From Verticillium longisporum (taxonomy: Eukaryota > Ascomycota > Sordariomycetes > Glomerellales > Plectosphaerellaceae): 64,000 nt of DNA. The DNA is taken from contig JAETXT010000005.1 in NCBI GenBank assembly GCA_019188255.1, forward strand, positions 5,084,001-5,148,000, given 5' to 3'. The translations under genes and the position numbers were made by a program. The stretch's first letter is position 1. Every line of letters begins with the position of its first letter. Of the stretch, positions 34,366 to 45,473 are shown one piece after another. The notes beneath the pieces were generated by a model, which made no database searches, was not told the DNA's origin, and worked only from the letters and a program-made list of their open reading frames with translations.

Positions 34366-37300
34366 ATGCGTCCTGAAGTCGAGCAAGAACTTTCCCACAC
34401 TTTGCTCGTCGAGCTCCTTGCCTACCAGTTCGCTTCGCCCGTCAGGTGGATCGAGACGCAAGATGTTTTCCTCGCTGAGAAGACGGCGGAGCGCATTGTC
34501 GAGATTGGTCCCGCCGACACCCTTGGCGTGATGGCCAAGCGCACATTGGCCTCCAAATATGAAGCGTACGATGCTGCCAAGTCCGTCCAGCGCCAGATTC
34601 TTTGCTACAACAAGGACGCAAAGGAAATTTACTACGATGTCGACCCTGTCGAAGATGAGGCTGAACCAGCGGCGGCAGCTGCCGCGCCCGCTGCTGGTGC
34701 CCCAGCTTCCTCCGCAGCCCCCGCCGCCGCTGCTCCCGCCGCTGCCGCCGCTCCCAGCGCCGGTCCTGCAGCACAGGTTCCTGATGCGCCTGTCCAGGCC
34801 ATTGACATTGTGCGAACTCTGATTGCTCAAAAGCTCAAGAAGCCCCTTGCCGAGATTCCTCTTAGCAAAGCTATCAAGGATCTTGTTGGTGGTAAGTAAG
34901 CCTCGAGCCACAGAACTACAAACTGTAAGCTAATTCGTATCGGCAGGCAAATCTACACTCCAAAACGAAATCCTCGGCGACCTGGGCAAGGAGTTCGGCT
35001 CGACCCCTGAAAAGCCTGAGGACACTCCCCTTGATGAGCTTGGTGCCTCGATGCAGGCTACCTTCGACGGCCAGCTCGGCAAACAGACACAATCTCTTAT
35101 CGCGCGCCTTATTTCTTCCAAGATGCCCGGTGGCTTCAACATTACAGCCGCTAGGAAGCACCTCGAGACGAGGTGGGGTCTCGCTTCGGGCAGGCAAGAC
35201 GGCAGTCTTCTCCTGGCTCTTACGATGGAGCCCCCTGCCCGACTCGGCTCGGAAGGTGACGCTAAGGCCTTCTTGGATGATGTGGCTCAGAAGTACGCTT
35301 CAAATGCTGGCATCAGCCTGACAACGGCGGCGGCGGCGGCCCCGCGGGCGGCGGTGGTGGCGGCATGATGATGGACCCCGCTGCTATCGATGCCCTCACC
35401 AAAGACCAGCGTGCTATGTTCAAGCAGCAGCTTGAGCTCCTGGCGAGGTACCTGAAGCTGGACCTTCGTGCCGGTGACAAGGCGGCTGTTACATCTCAGC
35501 AGTCGGAGAAGGTTCTTCAGGCACAGCTGGATCTCTGGACAGTCGAGCATGGCGACTTCTACGCCTCTGGCATCCAGCCCGTCTTCAGCCCCCTGAAGGC
35601 GCGTACGTACGACTCGTCCTGGAACTGGGCTCGTCAGGACGCCCTCAACATGTACTACGACGTCATTTTCGGTCGTCTCCAGGCTGTTGACCGTGAAATC
35701 GTCAGCCAGTGCATTCGCATTATGAACCGCGCCAACCCTACTTTGATCGACTTCATGCAGTACCACATGGATAATTGCCCCACCGACCGTGGTGAGACCT
35801 ACAAGCTGTCCAAGCAGCTGGGTCTGCAGCTCATTGAGAACTGCAAGGACGTTCTCAACGCCTCGCCCGTGTACAAGGACGTCGCTGTACCGACCGGCCC
35901 TCGCACGACCGTCGACGCCAAGGGCAATCTGAAGTATGAAGAGGTCCAGCGTCCGAGCTGCCGCAAGCTGGAGCACTACGTCCAGCAGATGGCTGAGGGT
36001 GGCAAGATCTCCGAGTACGGTAACAGGACCAAGGTCCAGAACGATCTCAAGCGCATCTACAAGCTCATCCGTGAGCAGCACAAGATGTCCAAGACCTCGC
36101 AGCTCGAGATCAAGAGCCTCTACGGTGATGTTCTGCGCTCTCTCAGCATGAGCGAGAGTCAGATCATTCCCAAGGAGAACGGCAAGCCCAACGGTGTCAA
36201 GAAGGTCCGAACCAACGGTCCCGGCAAGGGCAAGGTTGAGACCATTCCCTTCCTGCACCTAAAGCGCAAGACTCTTCACGGCTGGGACTACAGCAAGAAG
36301 CTGACGGCATCGTACCTGACCTGCCTCGAGGAGGCTGCCAGAGACGGTGTCACCTACGCTGGCAAGTACGTCCTGATGACCGGCGCTGGCGCTGGCTCCA
36401 TCGGAGCCGACGTTCTTCAGGGCCTCATCAGCGGTGGTGCCAAGGTCGTCGTGACCACCAGCCGCTTCTCGCGCGAGGTCACCGAGTACTATCAGTCCAT
36501 GTACGCTCGCTACGGTTCCAAGGGTTCCCAACTTGTTGTCGTTCCTTTCAACCAGGGCAGCAAGCAGGATGTCGAGGAGCTTGTTCAGTACATCTATGAC
36601 ACAAAGACCGGTCTCGGCTGGGATCTCGACTTCATTATCCCCTTCGCTGCTATTCCCGAGAACGGCCGCCAGATTGACAACATTGACTCCAAGTCTGAGC
36701 TGGCCCACCGTATCATGTTGACCAACCTCCTGCGTCTCCTTGGCTGTGTCAAGATCCAGAAAGCTGAGCGTGGTTTCGAGACCCGCCCTGCCCAGGTCGT
36801 TCTTCCCATGTCCCCCAACCACGGTACCTTCGGTAACGATGGTCTGTACTCCGAGTCGAAGCTCGCACTTGAGACCCTGTTTAACAGGTGGCACTCCGAG
36901 GACTGGGGCCACTACCTCACCATTTGCGGCGCCGTCATTGGTTGGACTCGTGGCACTGGCCTCATGGGCGGCAACAACGTTGTTGCTGAGGGTGTTGGGG
37001 CCTTTGGCGTCCGCACCTTCTCCCAGCAGGAGATGGCGTTCAACCTCTTGGGTCTTCTGGCCCCTGCCATCGTCGATCTCTGCCAGTCTGAGCCTGTGTT
37101 TGCCGACCTGAACGGTGGTCTTCAGTTCATTCCCAACCTGAACGAAACCATGACCAGACTTCGCAAGGACATTATGGAGACGAGCGAGACCCGTCGCATC
37201 GTCGCCAAGGAGAACGCCATTGAGAACAAGGTCGTCAACGGACCCGATTCTGAGCTCCTGTACAAGAAGAAGCTCATCGAGCCCCGTGCCAACATGAAGT

Positions 37301-40074
37301 TCGACTTCCCCCTCCCCGACTGGGATGCTGAGATTGCTCCTCTCAACGACAAACTCAAGGGTATGGTCGATCTCGAGAAGGTCGTCGTCGTCACCGGTTT
37401 CGCCGAGGTTGGTCCTTGGGGTAACTCCCGCACCCGTTGGGAGATGGAGGCTTATGGCGAGTTCTCTATCGAGGGCTGCGTCGAGATGGCCTGGATCATG
37501 GGTCTCATCAAGAACCACAACGGCCCCATTAAGGGCAAGCCGTACTCTGGCTGGGTTGATGCCAAGACTGGTGACCCCATTGAGGACAAGGACATCAAGC
37601 CCAAGTTCGAGAAGCACATTCTCGAGCACTCGGGTATCCGTCTTATTGAGCCTGAACTGTTCGACGGCTACGACCCCAACCAGAAGCAGCTTCTCCACGA
37701 GGTCGTAATTGAGGAGGACCTCGAGCCCTTCGAGGCATCCAAGGAGACTGCTGAGGAGTTCAAGCGCGAGCATGGCGACAAGGTGGAGATCTTTGAGATT
37801 CCCGAGTCTGGCGAATACATTGTGCGCATGAAGAAGGGCGCTGGCCTTTGGATTCCCAAGGCCCTCCGTTTTGACCGCCTCGTTGCTGGCCAGATCCCCA
37901 CAGGCTGGGACGCCAAGAAGTACGGTGTCCCGGAGGACATCATCGACCAGGTCGACCCCGTCACCCTTTTCGTCCTCGTCTCCGTCGCCGAGGCGCTTCT
38001 TTCGTCCGGTATTACCGATCCCTACGAATTTTACAAGTACGTCCACGTCTCCGAGGTGGGCAACTGCATTGGCTCCGGTATGGGAGGTGCTGGCGCTCTC
38101 CGTGGCATGCACCGTGATCGCTTCCTCGACAAGCCAGTCCAGAACGATATTCTCCAGGAATCATTCATCAACACCATGGCCGCTTGGGTCAACATGTTGC
38201 TCCTCTCCTCGTCGGGTCCCATCAAGACGCCTGTTGGTGCTTGCGCCACCTCTGTCGAGTCGGTCGACATTGGTTACGAAACCATCATGGAGGGCAAGGC
38301 CAAGATTGTCTTTGTCGGTGGTTTCGATGACTTCGGTGAGGAGGGCTCTTACGAGTTCGCCAACATGAAGGCCACCAGCAATGCTGTTGATGAGCTGGCT
38401 CACGGCCGTACGCCCAAGGAGATGTCCCGCCCCACTACCACCACCCGTAACGGCTTCATGGAGTCTCAGGGCAGCGGTGTCCAGATCCTCATGACTGCCA
38501 AGCTTGCCCTCGATATGGGTGTCCCTATTCACGGCATCGTTGCTCTCACCACGACTGCCAGTGACAAGATTGGCCGCTCCGTCCCCGCACCTGGCCAGGG
38601 TATTCTGACGACGGCCCGCGAGCATGCCAGCAAGTTCCCCTCGCCCCTTCTGGACATCAACTACCGTCGCCGCCAGATTGAACTTCGCAAGAAGCAGGTC
38701 AAGCAGTGGCAGGAGTCTGAGCTCGAATACCTCTGGGAGGAGGTCGAGGCCATGAAGGCTCAGGGCCACGGCTTCGACGAGAAGGAGTATGCCCACGAGC
38801 GTGCGTTGCACATCGAGAAGGAGGCGCAGAGACAGGAGAAGGAGGTCCTGCGCAGCCTTGGCAACAACTTTTGGAAGTCCGACCCTACCATTGCGCCTCT
38901 GCGTGGTGCCCTCGCCACATGGGGTCTCACCATCGACGACCTTGATGTCGCCTCGTTCCACGGTACCTCGACCAAGGCGAACGACAAGAACGAGTCATCT
39001 GTAGTTTGCCAGCAGCTCAAGCACCTTGGCCGCAAGAAGGGCAACGCCGTGCTGGGTATTTTCCAGAAGTATCTCACTGGTCACCCCAAGGGTGCTGCCG
39101 GTGCCTGGATGATGAACGGCTGTTTACAGGTTCTCAACTCGGGTCTCGTGCCCGGTAACCGCAACGCCGACAACGTTGACGCCGTCATGGAGCAGTTCGA
39201 CATGATCGTCTACCCCAGCCGCAGCATCCAAACGGACGGCGTCAAGGCCTTCTCGGTCACGTCGTTCGGTTTCGGTCAGAAGGGCGCGCAGGCTATTGGT
39301 GTGCATCCCAAGTACCTCTACGCCGCGCTTGACGAGGAGACGTATGAGGCCTACAGCGCCAAGGTGGAGGCGCGCCAGAAGAAGGCTTACCGCTTCTTCC
39401 ACAACGGCATGATCAACAACACGCTGTTCGTGGCCAAGAGCAACGCTCCTTATGATGAGGAGCAGCTGGGCAAGGTCCTACTGAACCCCGACGCGCGCGT
39501 CTCGGTTGACAAGAAGACTTCATCTCTGACGTACGCTCCCAACTTTATGAAGCAGTCGGAGAAGACGGTCAAGACGAGCGCGGCCAAGGCGACGCAGGAC
39601 ATGATGGAGCCGCTGGCGAAGAAGACGGTCTCGAGCAACAGCAAGGTCGGCGTTGACGTCGAGGACATCTCGGCCATCAACATTGAAAACGAGACGTTTG
39701 TGGCGAGGAACTTCACGGCGGGTGAGATTGCCTACTGCCAGAAGGCGCCCAGCCCTCAGAGCTCATTTGCGGGGCGGTGGAGCGCCAAGGAGGCCGTGTT
39801 CAAGTCCCTCGGCGTCGCCAGCAAGGGCGCCGGCGCGGCGCTGAAGGACATTGAGATTTCCAAGAACGAGGATGGTGCTCCCGTGGTTAACGTACGTTCA
39901 ATCTTCTCTGCCCTGACAGAAGCCCCCTTGGTGCATGATTACTAACTTTACTTTTTCTCACAGCTCCATGGCGATGCTGCGGCAGCGGCTAAGAAGGCAG
40001 GTCTCAAAGAGATCAGCGTGTCTATCTCGCACTCGGACTCGCAGGCGATCGCAGTGGCGGTGGCCACGTTCTGA
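34366..40074 (+). CDS. Fatty acid synthase subunit alpha
   Basis: The alpha subunit of the cytosolic type I fungal fatty acid synthase. Exons 34366-34891, 34947-39891 and 39964-40074 give about 1860 residues. Parts in order: the N-terminal piece [20 protein letters not shown] completing the beta-side transferase fold, an Ala/Pro linker (about residues 104-145), the acyl carrier protein with phosphopantetheine Ser178 in LVGGKS (across intron 1), ketoreductase with [19 protein letters not shown] (near 650), ketoacyl synthase with active-site Cys in [19 protein letters not shown] (near 1275), and the C-terminal phosphopantetheinyl transferase with [11 protein letters not shown] and [14 protein letters not shown]. 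One base is missing in the GC-rich linker at 35326-35343. Restoring it joins ISLTTAAAA to the Gly-rich run before [19 protein letters not shown]. This is read as an assembly error. Intron 39892-39963 precedes the last 36 residues. Confidence 0.97.
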
Positions 40075-42410
40075 GCGAGGAGGTAGATGGTAATGAGAGC
40101 CCGCATGTAATTGTTTTCCACGGGAGGTACGCAAATGGGCGGAGCATGGGACTTGGGGATCTGTCTTTATTTTACTTCGAGACATGTTTTTTTTCTTCTC
40201 GGCAGGTTATCTATAGAAGGAGAGGAAACGGAGACGGTGGAACGTTTGAGACTTGAGGCACGGATGAGGGCACTTTGGGAGGAGTTCCCTCGGGTCGCTG
40301 TCGTCAAGTCTCGGAAAGCGAGCAGCACAGCACAGACAGACAGACAGCTGGGTGCGGCTGCGGCGACTTTAGGGGATGAAGAGAATTGAGAGAGAGATAA
40401 AGATGTAGACATGCGACTCTGAGCAATGTGACAGGTTACAGTTCAAATTGGGTGTGAACGCCCTCCTGTAAATCGTGAATGACGATGCGCGTTCAGCACG
40501 TGATGAAATCGAGCCAGCGGCAATGCTGGCCCTGCGTGGCGTCGTTGAAGCTCAAAACGGCTGTAAGGCTGAGCTCGTCTGTGGCTTCGGAGAAAGGGGG
40601 GCGTGATTGCAAGCGTTGAGGTACAACGAGGAGAGGGCGGCGGGGAGGAACCGGGCGGCCGAATATGCCCGTCTGACAGCCAGGGTGGGCTTGTCGCTGG
40701 GGCTGGCTTGCATTCATGCTAGGAGAATTAGGTGCCGAAGCTATCTATTATGAGCATCATTTGCGCCTTCTCGACAGGTCGTGGTGAAGAGCAGCAGACA
40801 GACCCTTGGACGCGGTGCCTGGAGGCAGGTTTTCTCGTCCGTTTGTTTTCTGACTCTCTTTTTTCTTCTTTTTCTTTGGGCAGGGGGAATGGGGCTTGGA
40901 AATCGAATGAGGCCATCACCAGATCACGTAGCTCGAGATGCGGTAATCGCGGAATGCCCCAGGCTAACGGGGATCGTCCCAGGAGGTTTTACGTACCGAA
41001 AAGTCGCAGTATAAAGGCACCCATGCCGATCGGTCACCGTTTTCGAAGGGATGGATGCATGGGGGGGAGGAGGGGGGAATTTGTGGCTTGGGCGGCCTCT
41101 TCGCTCGGTTGTCCTCTGCTTCATTTGCAGTGAGGGTTCGATTATCAATTCGGATAGCCACCTTAACCTTTCATGTTCCTAGGATGCCTGGGTAGGGAGG
41201 AGGGGACGGCGCGTGTTATTTTTGACCAGGCTGACCCCTCCACCATTCTGAGACGATGGGGTCGTTCTCGCGCCCTTTCCTTGCTCGTTTGGGCTTGGGG
41301 CTGGGTCACTGGCGCGGAATTGCTGTGACGCACGATTCAATTTTGGGGACAAGGCAGTGGTCTGGTGGCACTCAGGTTCAGCCCAATCTGTCTGTCGTGC
41401 GACGACGAGGAAGGGCGCGTCTGCCTGTCGACTCGCGGGAATGGGAGAAGAGAGAGAGAGTGGGTGAGAGAGAGGAGAGGGGCAGAGAGGGTGGTGGTCA
41501 CGACAGGACGGTATCACCCGGCAGATGAGCAGCTGACCGACTCGAACGTCGTGATGATCTCTATGGACATGTCTGCGAGTCCTGGGGCCCACGGCCACCA
41601 CCCAATGACGCACAAGGAACCACCCCAAAACGGTCGCGAGAGGGTGCCAGAGATGACGCTTGAGACTGGCAGCCCTACATGCGTCTGCTGTATGTGCCCC
41701 CCGTCTGCCTCTCGTCTGCCGGGACAGCACACCACCACACCACGGCCGCTCATGCGAGCCCTGTCCCAGGCGCGAGCCGCTTCGAGGGAGGGGGTCAGAC
41801 GTTAGGCATAGGCGGATTCAGCCCACTCATGGGTCCCCGATGGCTTCTAGCGGGAGAGCCTACTGTAAGGACAATGTGACTCCACGACACCGCCGACACC
41901 CAGCTCGCTTGATGGCGGCGAATGGGAAGCTCGCCAAGCGGCCTGGACGTGCGGTTCGGACTTTGGGCAGCCCTACCCTGGACCCCTGAGCCTGTCATGG
42001 ATAAGGTAGCTAGCTCGAAGCTCAGATATCTCACCATTTGCTGCTGCGGCTGCTGGGAGCTTGGACAGCGTATGCTACCCGTTTTTTTGCATGCCGAGCT
42101 TCAGCCTTCGACGCCACGGGCGTCTTGGGCGTTGTTTGGCCTGTTCAAAACATGTCGTGGTCGGCATGCTGGTGCCGGGGCCTGGTGTGTGGCTATCACG
42201 CCCTGGGTACGTTAAGAAGGCGCCGTTGCGCCTCCTGTTTGACGAGGGGGGATGAAAGGTTCCTGCCTATATGTATGTCTTGCTTCTCACTCCCATACAC
42301 ACAGACAGTTTCTCGTGACGTCCAGACCATCAAGTCATCATCCTTGCCTTGACCCGATTTGCCTAGCCAACAAGTCGTCTCGAAGAAAGCAAGACAAGCC
42401 CGCCGCCGTC
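40075..42410. other. Intergenic region between FAS alpha and the MARVEL gene
   Basis: No gene is recognised in 2.3 kb. It contains a short ACAG-type run (about 40335-40350), a CACGTGATG at about 40498, a GA-rich purine tract at about 41443-41490, and no family-like frame. Confidence 0.5.
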
Positions 42411-43355
42411 ATGTCTTCCGACAACCTAAAGGGCCTCAACACGAGGACGCATCCTCACGTTCCGTCCTGGTTCTTCATCGTCCAGCTCGTCGTCCTCGCC
42501 CTCGGCCTCGGCGTCTTCGTCGCCTCCGCCTACAGCCTCTCCTTCTTTGACGGCTACGGCTACGCCGGCGCCTACTCTGGCTCACCGGGCTTCCTGCTCT
42601 TCGCCGTACGTCCCCTCCCGTTTTAGCCACCACCAGCCAAAGCACAGGACTACATCATCAGGACCAGCGACTAACACCAGGTGACAGGCCCTCCTCATCT
42701 TCATCGTCGTCGGCAGCCACATTGTTCTCGAGCGCTTCTTCTCCCAGTGGTACTTCCGCCTCGCCTTCGTCATCGGCTACGCCTTGACCATCATCTTCCT
42801 CCTCTCCGCCTGGGCCTGGGCCGCCAGCATTGCCAGGCTCTTCAACGGCGACGTGTGCGACGCCTTTGGCTGCTACAGCAATGACGGCAACGGCTACGGC
42901 AGCGCCATGGCCGCCGGTGCCGCCCTGGGTGCCTTTGCATGGTGAGCTCCCGCTCTTTTCCCCAGTCTTTCTCGTTCTTTTCCTCTCCTGCTCTCGCCGA
43001 GCCTGCGGAGAGGCGACCCGAAAACCACCCAAAACCGAACCGGCATGCTGACCGTTGCAGGGTCCTCCTGATCGTCCTCCTCGTCTTCTACATCCTCGCC
43101 TCGCTGAAGGAGGGCCGCGGCGAGGTCGCCCCCGCCGCCGACGCCGAGATGGGCCACGTCAACAAGGAGGCCCACCAGCCGTCCGTCGCGGCCCCGACAG
43201 AGCAGCAGCCCCAGCAGCAGTACCAGGAGCAGCAGCCCTACCAGCAGCAGCCCTATGCCCCGCAGGACCAGACCCAGCAGTACGCCCCTCAGGAGCAATA
43301 TCCTCCCCAGCAGCAGTATCCCCCTCAGCAGCAGCAGCAGCAGCCGCAGCACTAA
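42411..43355 (+). CDS. MARVEL-type four-TM membrane protein with Gln/Pro-rich tail
   Basis: Three exons (42411-42605, 42688-42941 and 43061-43355) give 247 residues. Four hydrophobic segments are visible: WFFIVQLVVLALGLGVFVAS, GFLLFAALLIFIVVGSHIVL, LAFVIGYALTIIFLLSAWAW and GAFAWVLLIVLLVFYILASL. This spacing, short loops and an extracellular Cys pair (GDVCDAFGCYSN) fit the MARVEL-domain family of fungal membrane-organising proteins, found at the plasma membrane or in vesicle traffic. The tail after VAPAADAEMGHVNKEAH is Gln, Tyr and Pro rich with YPPQQQ repeats, probably cytosolic and disordered. The acceptor at 42687 was chosen over 42680 because only it continues the second helix. A specific function cannot be assigned. 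Confidence 0.82.
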
Positions 43356-43493
43356 GCTGCGTGCTTCTCTGAGGCGTGGGCCAACTGCTTGGCGCCGAAG
43401 GTTCTGTCCGCGCCTGTGACCTCCTGAATGTGTCAAGCGGAAAGGGCGAAATGAGTCTTTTGAGTTGCCCTTGTGTTGAAGAAGGCTGTGTGC

Positions 43494-43495
<2 letters not shown>

Positions 43496-43524
<29 letters not shown>
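43496..43524. repeat. GA dinucleotide microsatellite
   Basis: About fourteen consecutive GA units lie 140 bp after the MARVEL stop codon, probably in its 3' untranslated region or just beyond. Confidence 0.85.
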
Positions 43525-43529
<5 letters not shown>

Positions 43530-43984
43530 ACCTGCTCGTTCTCGTTCCCCAAATTTGCCTTGGTGCTGCTCTGCTTCAATGGCGTACTACAAGATACCAC
43601 TCGTGTTTACTCTGCTTGGGATACCCAGGTACTTTAATATAGCCATGATAATTCATGATTGACGTCTACCTTGCCCGTCTTGACTACGACCGAGAGCCGC
43701 CTCTGAAGGATTGCTTTTTACTGTCTCATTGCGAGACCATTCACACGTGAGGTCATCAGATGACTCCACTGGCTCATCTGCAATAGTCTCGGTTAATAGC
43801 AGCAGAGGCGTCTTGTTGATTTCTCACCAGAAACCTGGTATTCACTGAAGCGATCAGTATGTGAATAAGCAGTTTTTTACGTTTTGGCTGGATCGAGTGT
43901 GGTTCAGATGATATCACCACAAAGAACGCATCACACGCAACTGTGATTCGCAATTGTAGTGATCGCATGTATCTGTGAACGGTC

Positions 43985-44032
43985 GCAGTCATGAACGGAT
44001 GCAGCCATGAATCGATGCAGTCGTGAATGGGT
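43985..44032. repeat. Three imperfect 16-bp tandem repeats
   Basis: Units GCAGTCATGAACGGAT, GCAGCCATGAATCGAT and GCAGTCGTGAATGGGT follow one another without spacer. They differ at a few positions, which suggests an old minisatellite. They lie in convergent intergenic sequence. Confidence 0.6.
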
Positions 44033-44231
44033 GCAAAATTGGGTATCTAGCAAAAAGTTCAACCTCTTCTGGAAACCACTAAAATCGAGCCATTTTCCGC
44101 ATTCTCTCACAGTCAAAGGCCCAATTCAGGCCAAGCTCTCTCCTTTCCTCCTGGATCCCTCATCGCGATATTCCTCATCGGCAACGCTCGCTGGATCGCA
44201 TCATGACCTGTTCATCTGTCATCTGCCCCAG

Positions 44232-45473
44232 CTAAAAATCATCCTCGGGAGGCAGCAGCAGATCATCGGGGTCGATGCGGAAGTCCGCATCAAGATCATC
44301 CCTAACGCCCTCGGGCACTGCGTCCCACTCCTCCTCGCTGGCGCCCTGGGTCACGGCCCTCGCCTTCCAAAAGTTACGCTCAGCCTGTGCTTGGGCGAGA
44401 TCCTCCGTCAGCCGATTCACTCTGTTCTGGCGTCGCTGCCTTCCGCGCTTGGCAGACTCATTGTTCTTCTTCTTGTTCCATTCCTTGACTTGTCTGTCAA
44501 TATCCGCATTTGCCGCATCGATTTGCTCCTTCTCCATCTCGGTCATCTTAGAATGCTTGCGCCGGCGCGGCGGCCATGTCGGGGGATCATTGTAGGGAAG
44601 CACATCGACCATCTTAGGGGCACGGCGCTTTTGGCCAGGCTCGAGCTTGTTCATTTTTCTCTTTCTGGTCTTTTTCCCCTTTTCCAATGTATCCTCCCTT
44701 TCAGTGGCCACTGGGACCTTGTCCTTGTTGAGAATGGCGCGAATTTCGCCTTGTCGAGTGACACTATCAGCCTCGGACACACTGTCACCCATGAGGCTCT
44801 CAAAGTATGTCGAGGAAGGTACGCTGAGGCTCATCTCTCGACTTTCCTCTGAGTAAAGGTCCTTGGAATTGTTCATTTGTGCTTGTGCTTCTGTCTGAAC
44901 AAAGAGATCCAGTTCTGAAGGGTGGGGGTCAAAAGCCGGATTCAAGTGTAACGGATTGCTAAGGGCGTTATGGAAGTTGTCGTCGAGAGGGCTTGTAAAG
45001 GAAAGAGGGACGCTTCCAGCAGCTTGATATGGTATTCCTTGGGGCGCTCCGAAGGGCTGTGAAAGTCCGGAGTCGGGTCTTCCACAAGATATTTTGTGTG
45101 AGGCAGGTAAACCATGAATGGAAGTGCCAGGAGGTAAGAAGTTGTTGATGCTGGCATGGCTGCCTGGGAGAAAGCTATTGTCAAAAGGGATATTTGGCCC
45201 GCTTGCGTCGTTGTAGAGGCGACCAAGCACCTGTTGGGGATACGTGATCGAAGCGGGCGGCCCAAGGGGGCTATTCAGCAGGGCCATGGGCACCGGGGAA
45301 TTTGGCACCAGTTGACGGCCGCCCCCGGCAGGAGAAGGCATGTCGGAGGCCTGGGGGCTGCTTGAACTGGGTTGAGCAGGCCGGCCCCCGTAAGCTTCCA
45401 TGCCGAGGGCGGTTACCATGAGTTCGCGTTCCTCATCGGTGAGGGTTCCTTTGGGTTTCCCTGGTCCCACCAT
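44232..45473 (-). CDS. bZIP-like transcription factor candidate
   Basis: A single-exon frame of 413 residues starting MVGPGKPKGTLTDEEREL. The frame is open further upstream, but this is the first ATG. The N-terminal two thirds are Ser, Pro, Gly and Asn rich and lack a fold I recognise. Near residue 320 there is a basic stretch (KKTRKRKMNKLEPGQKRR), then WPPRRRKHSK, then EWNKKKNNESAKRGRQRRQN, which fits the bZIP basic consensus N-x2-S/A-A-x-R-x-R-x-R-R. The following helix (RVNRLTEDLAQAQAERNFWK) has few leucines at heptad positions, so the zipper is weak. The C-terminus is acidic (DDLDADFRIDPDDLLLPPED), a possible activation region. A nuclear DNA-binding role is inferred. The regulon is unknown. 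Confidence 0.7.
   Translation of the reverse strand: MVGPGKPKGTLTDEERELMVTALGMEAYGGRPAQPSSSSPQASDMPSPAGGGRQLVPNSPVPMALLNSPLGPPASITYPQQVLGRLYNDASGPNIPFDNSFLPGSHASINNFLPPGTSIHGLPASHKISCGRPDSGLSQPFGAPQGIPYQAAGSVPLSFTSPLDDNFHNALSNPLHLNPAFDPHPSELDLFVQTEAQAQMNNSKDLYSEESREMSLSVPSSTYFESLMGDSVSEADSVTRQGEIRAILNKDKVPVATEREDTLEKGKKTRKRKMNKLEPGQKRRAPKMVDVLPYNDPPTWPPRRRKHSKMTEMEKEQIDAANADIDRQVKEWNKKKNNESAKRGRQRRQNRVNRLTEDLAQAQAERNFWKARAVTQGASEEEWDAVPEGVRDDLDADFRIDPDDLLLPPEDDF

Larger units (their letters stand above)
43356..44231. other. Convergent intergenic region with simple repeats
   Basis: It lies between the MARVEL gene (+) and the bZIP-like gene (-). It holds a GA microsatellite (43496-43524) and three imperfect 16-bp tandem units (43985-44032). 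No gene is recognised. Confidence 0.55.

Noticed and set aside
36259..38112. 617-codon open frame antisense to FAS alpha
   Set aside because: It is the codon-wise mirror of a highly biased coding strand. It has a repetitive Leu/Val/Asp/Gly composition and no family resemblance, while the sense strand is unmistakably FAS alpha.
40498..40503. CACGTG at the 3' side of FAS alpha as a third extended bHLH palindrome
   Set aside because: Only the six-base core is palindromic and no gene starts nearby, so it is within chance expectation.
44007..44852. 281-codon plus-strand frame with hydrophobic Leu-rich stretches
   Set aside because: It overlaps the bZIP-like gene in antisense. The Leu-rich pattern arises from the complement of Lys/Glu codons.
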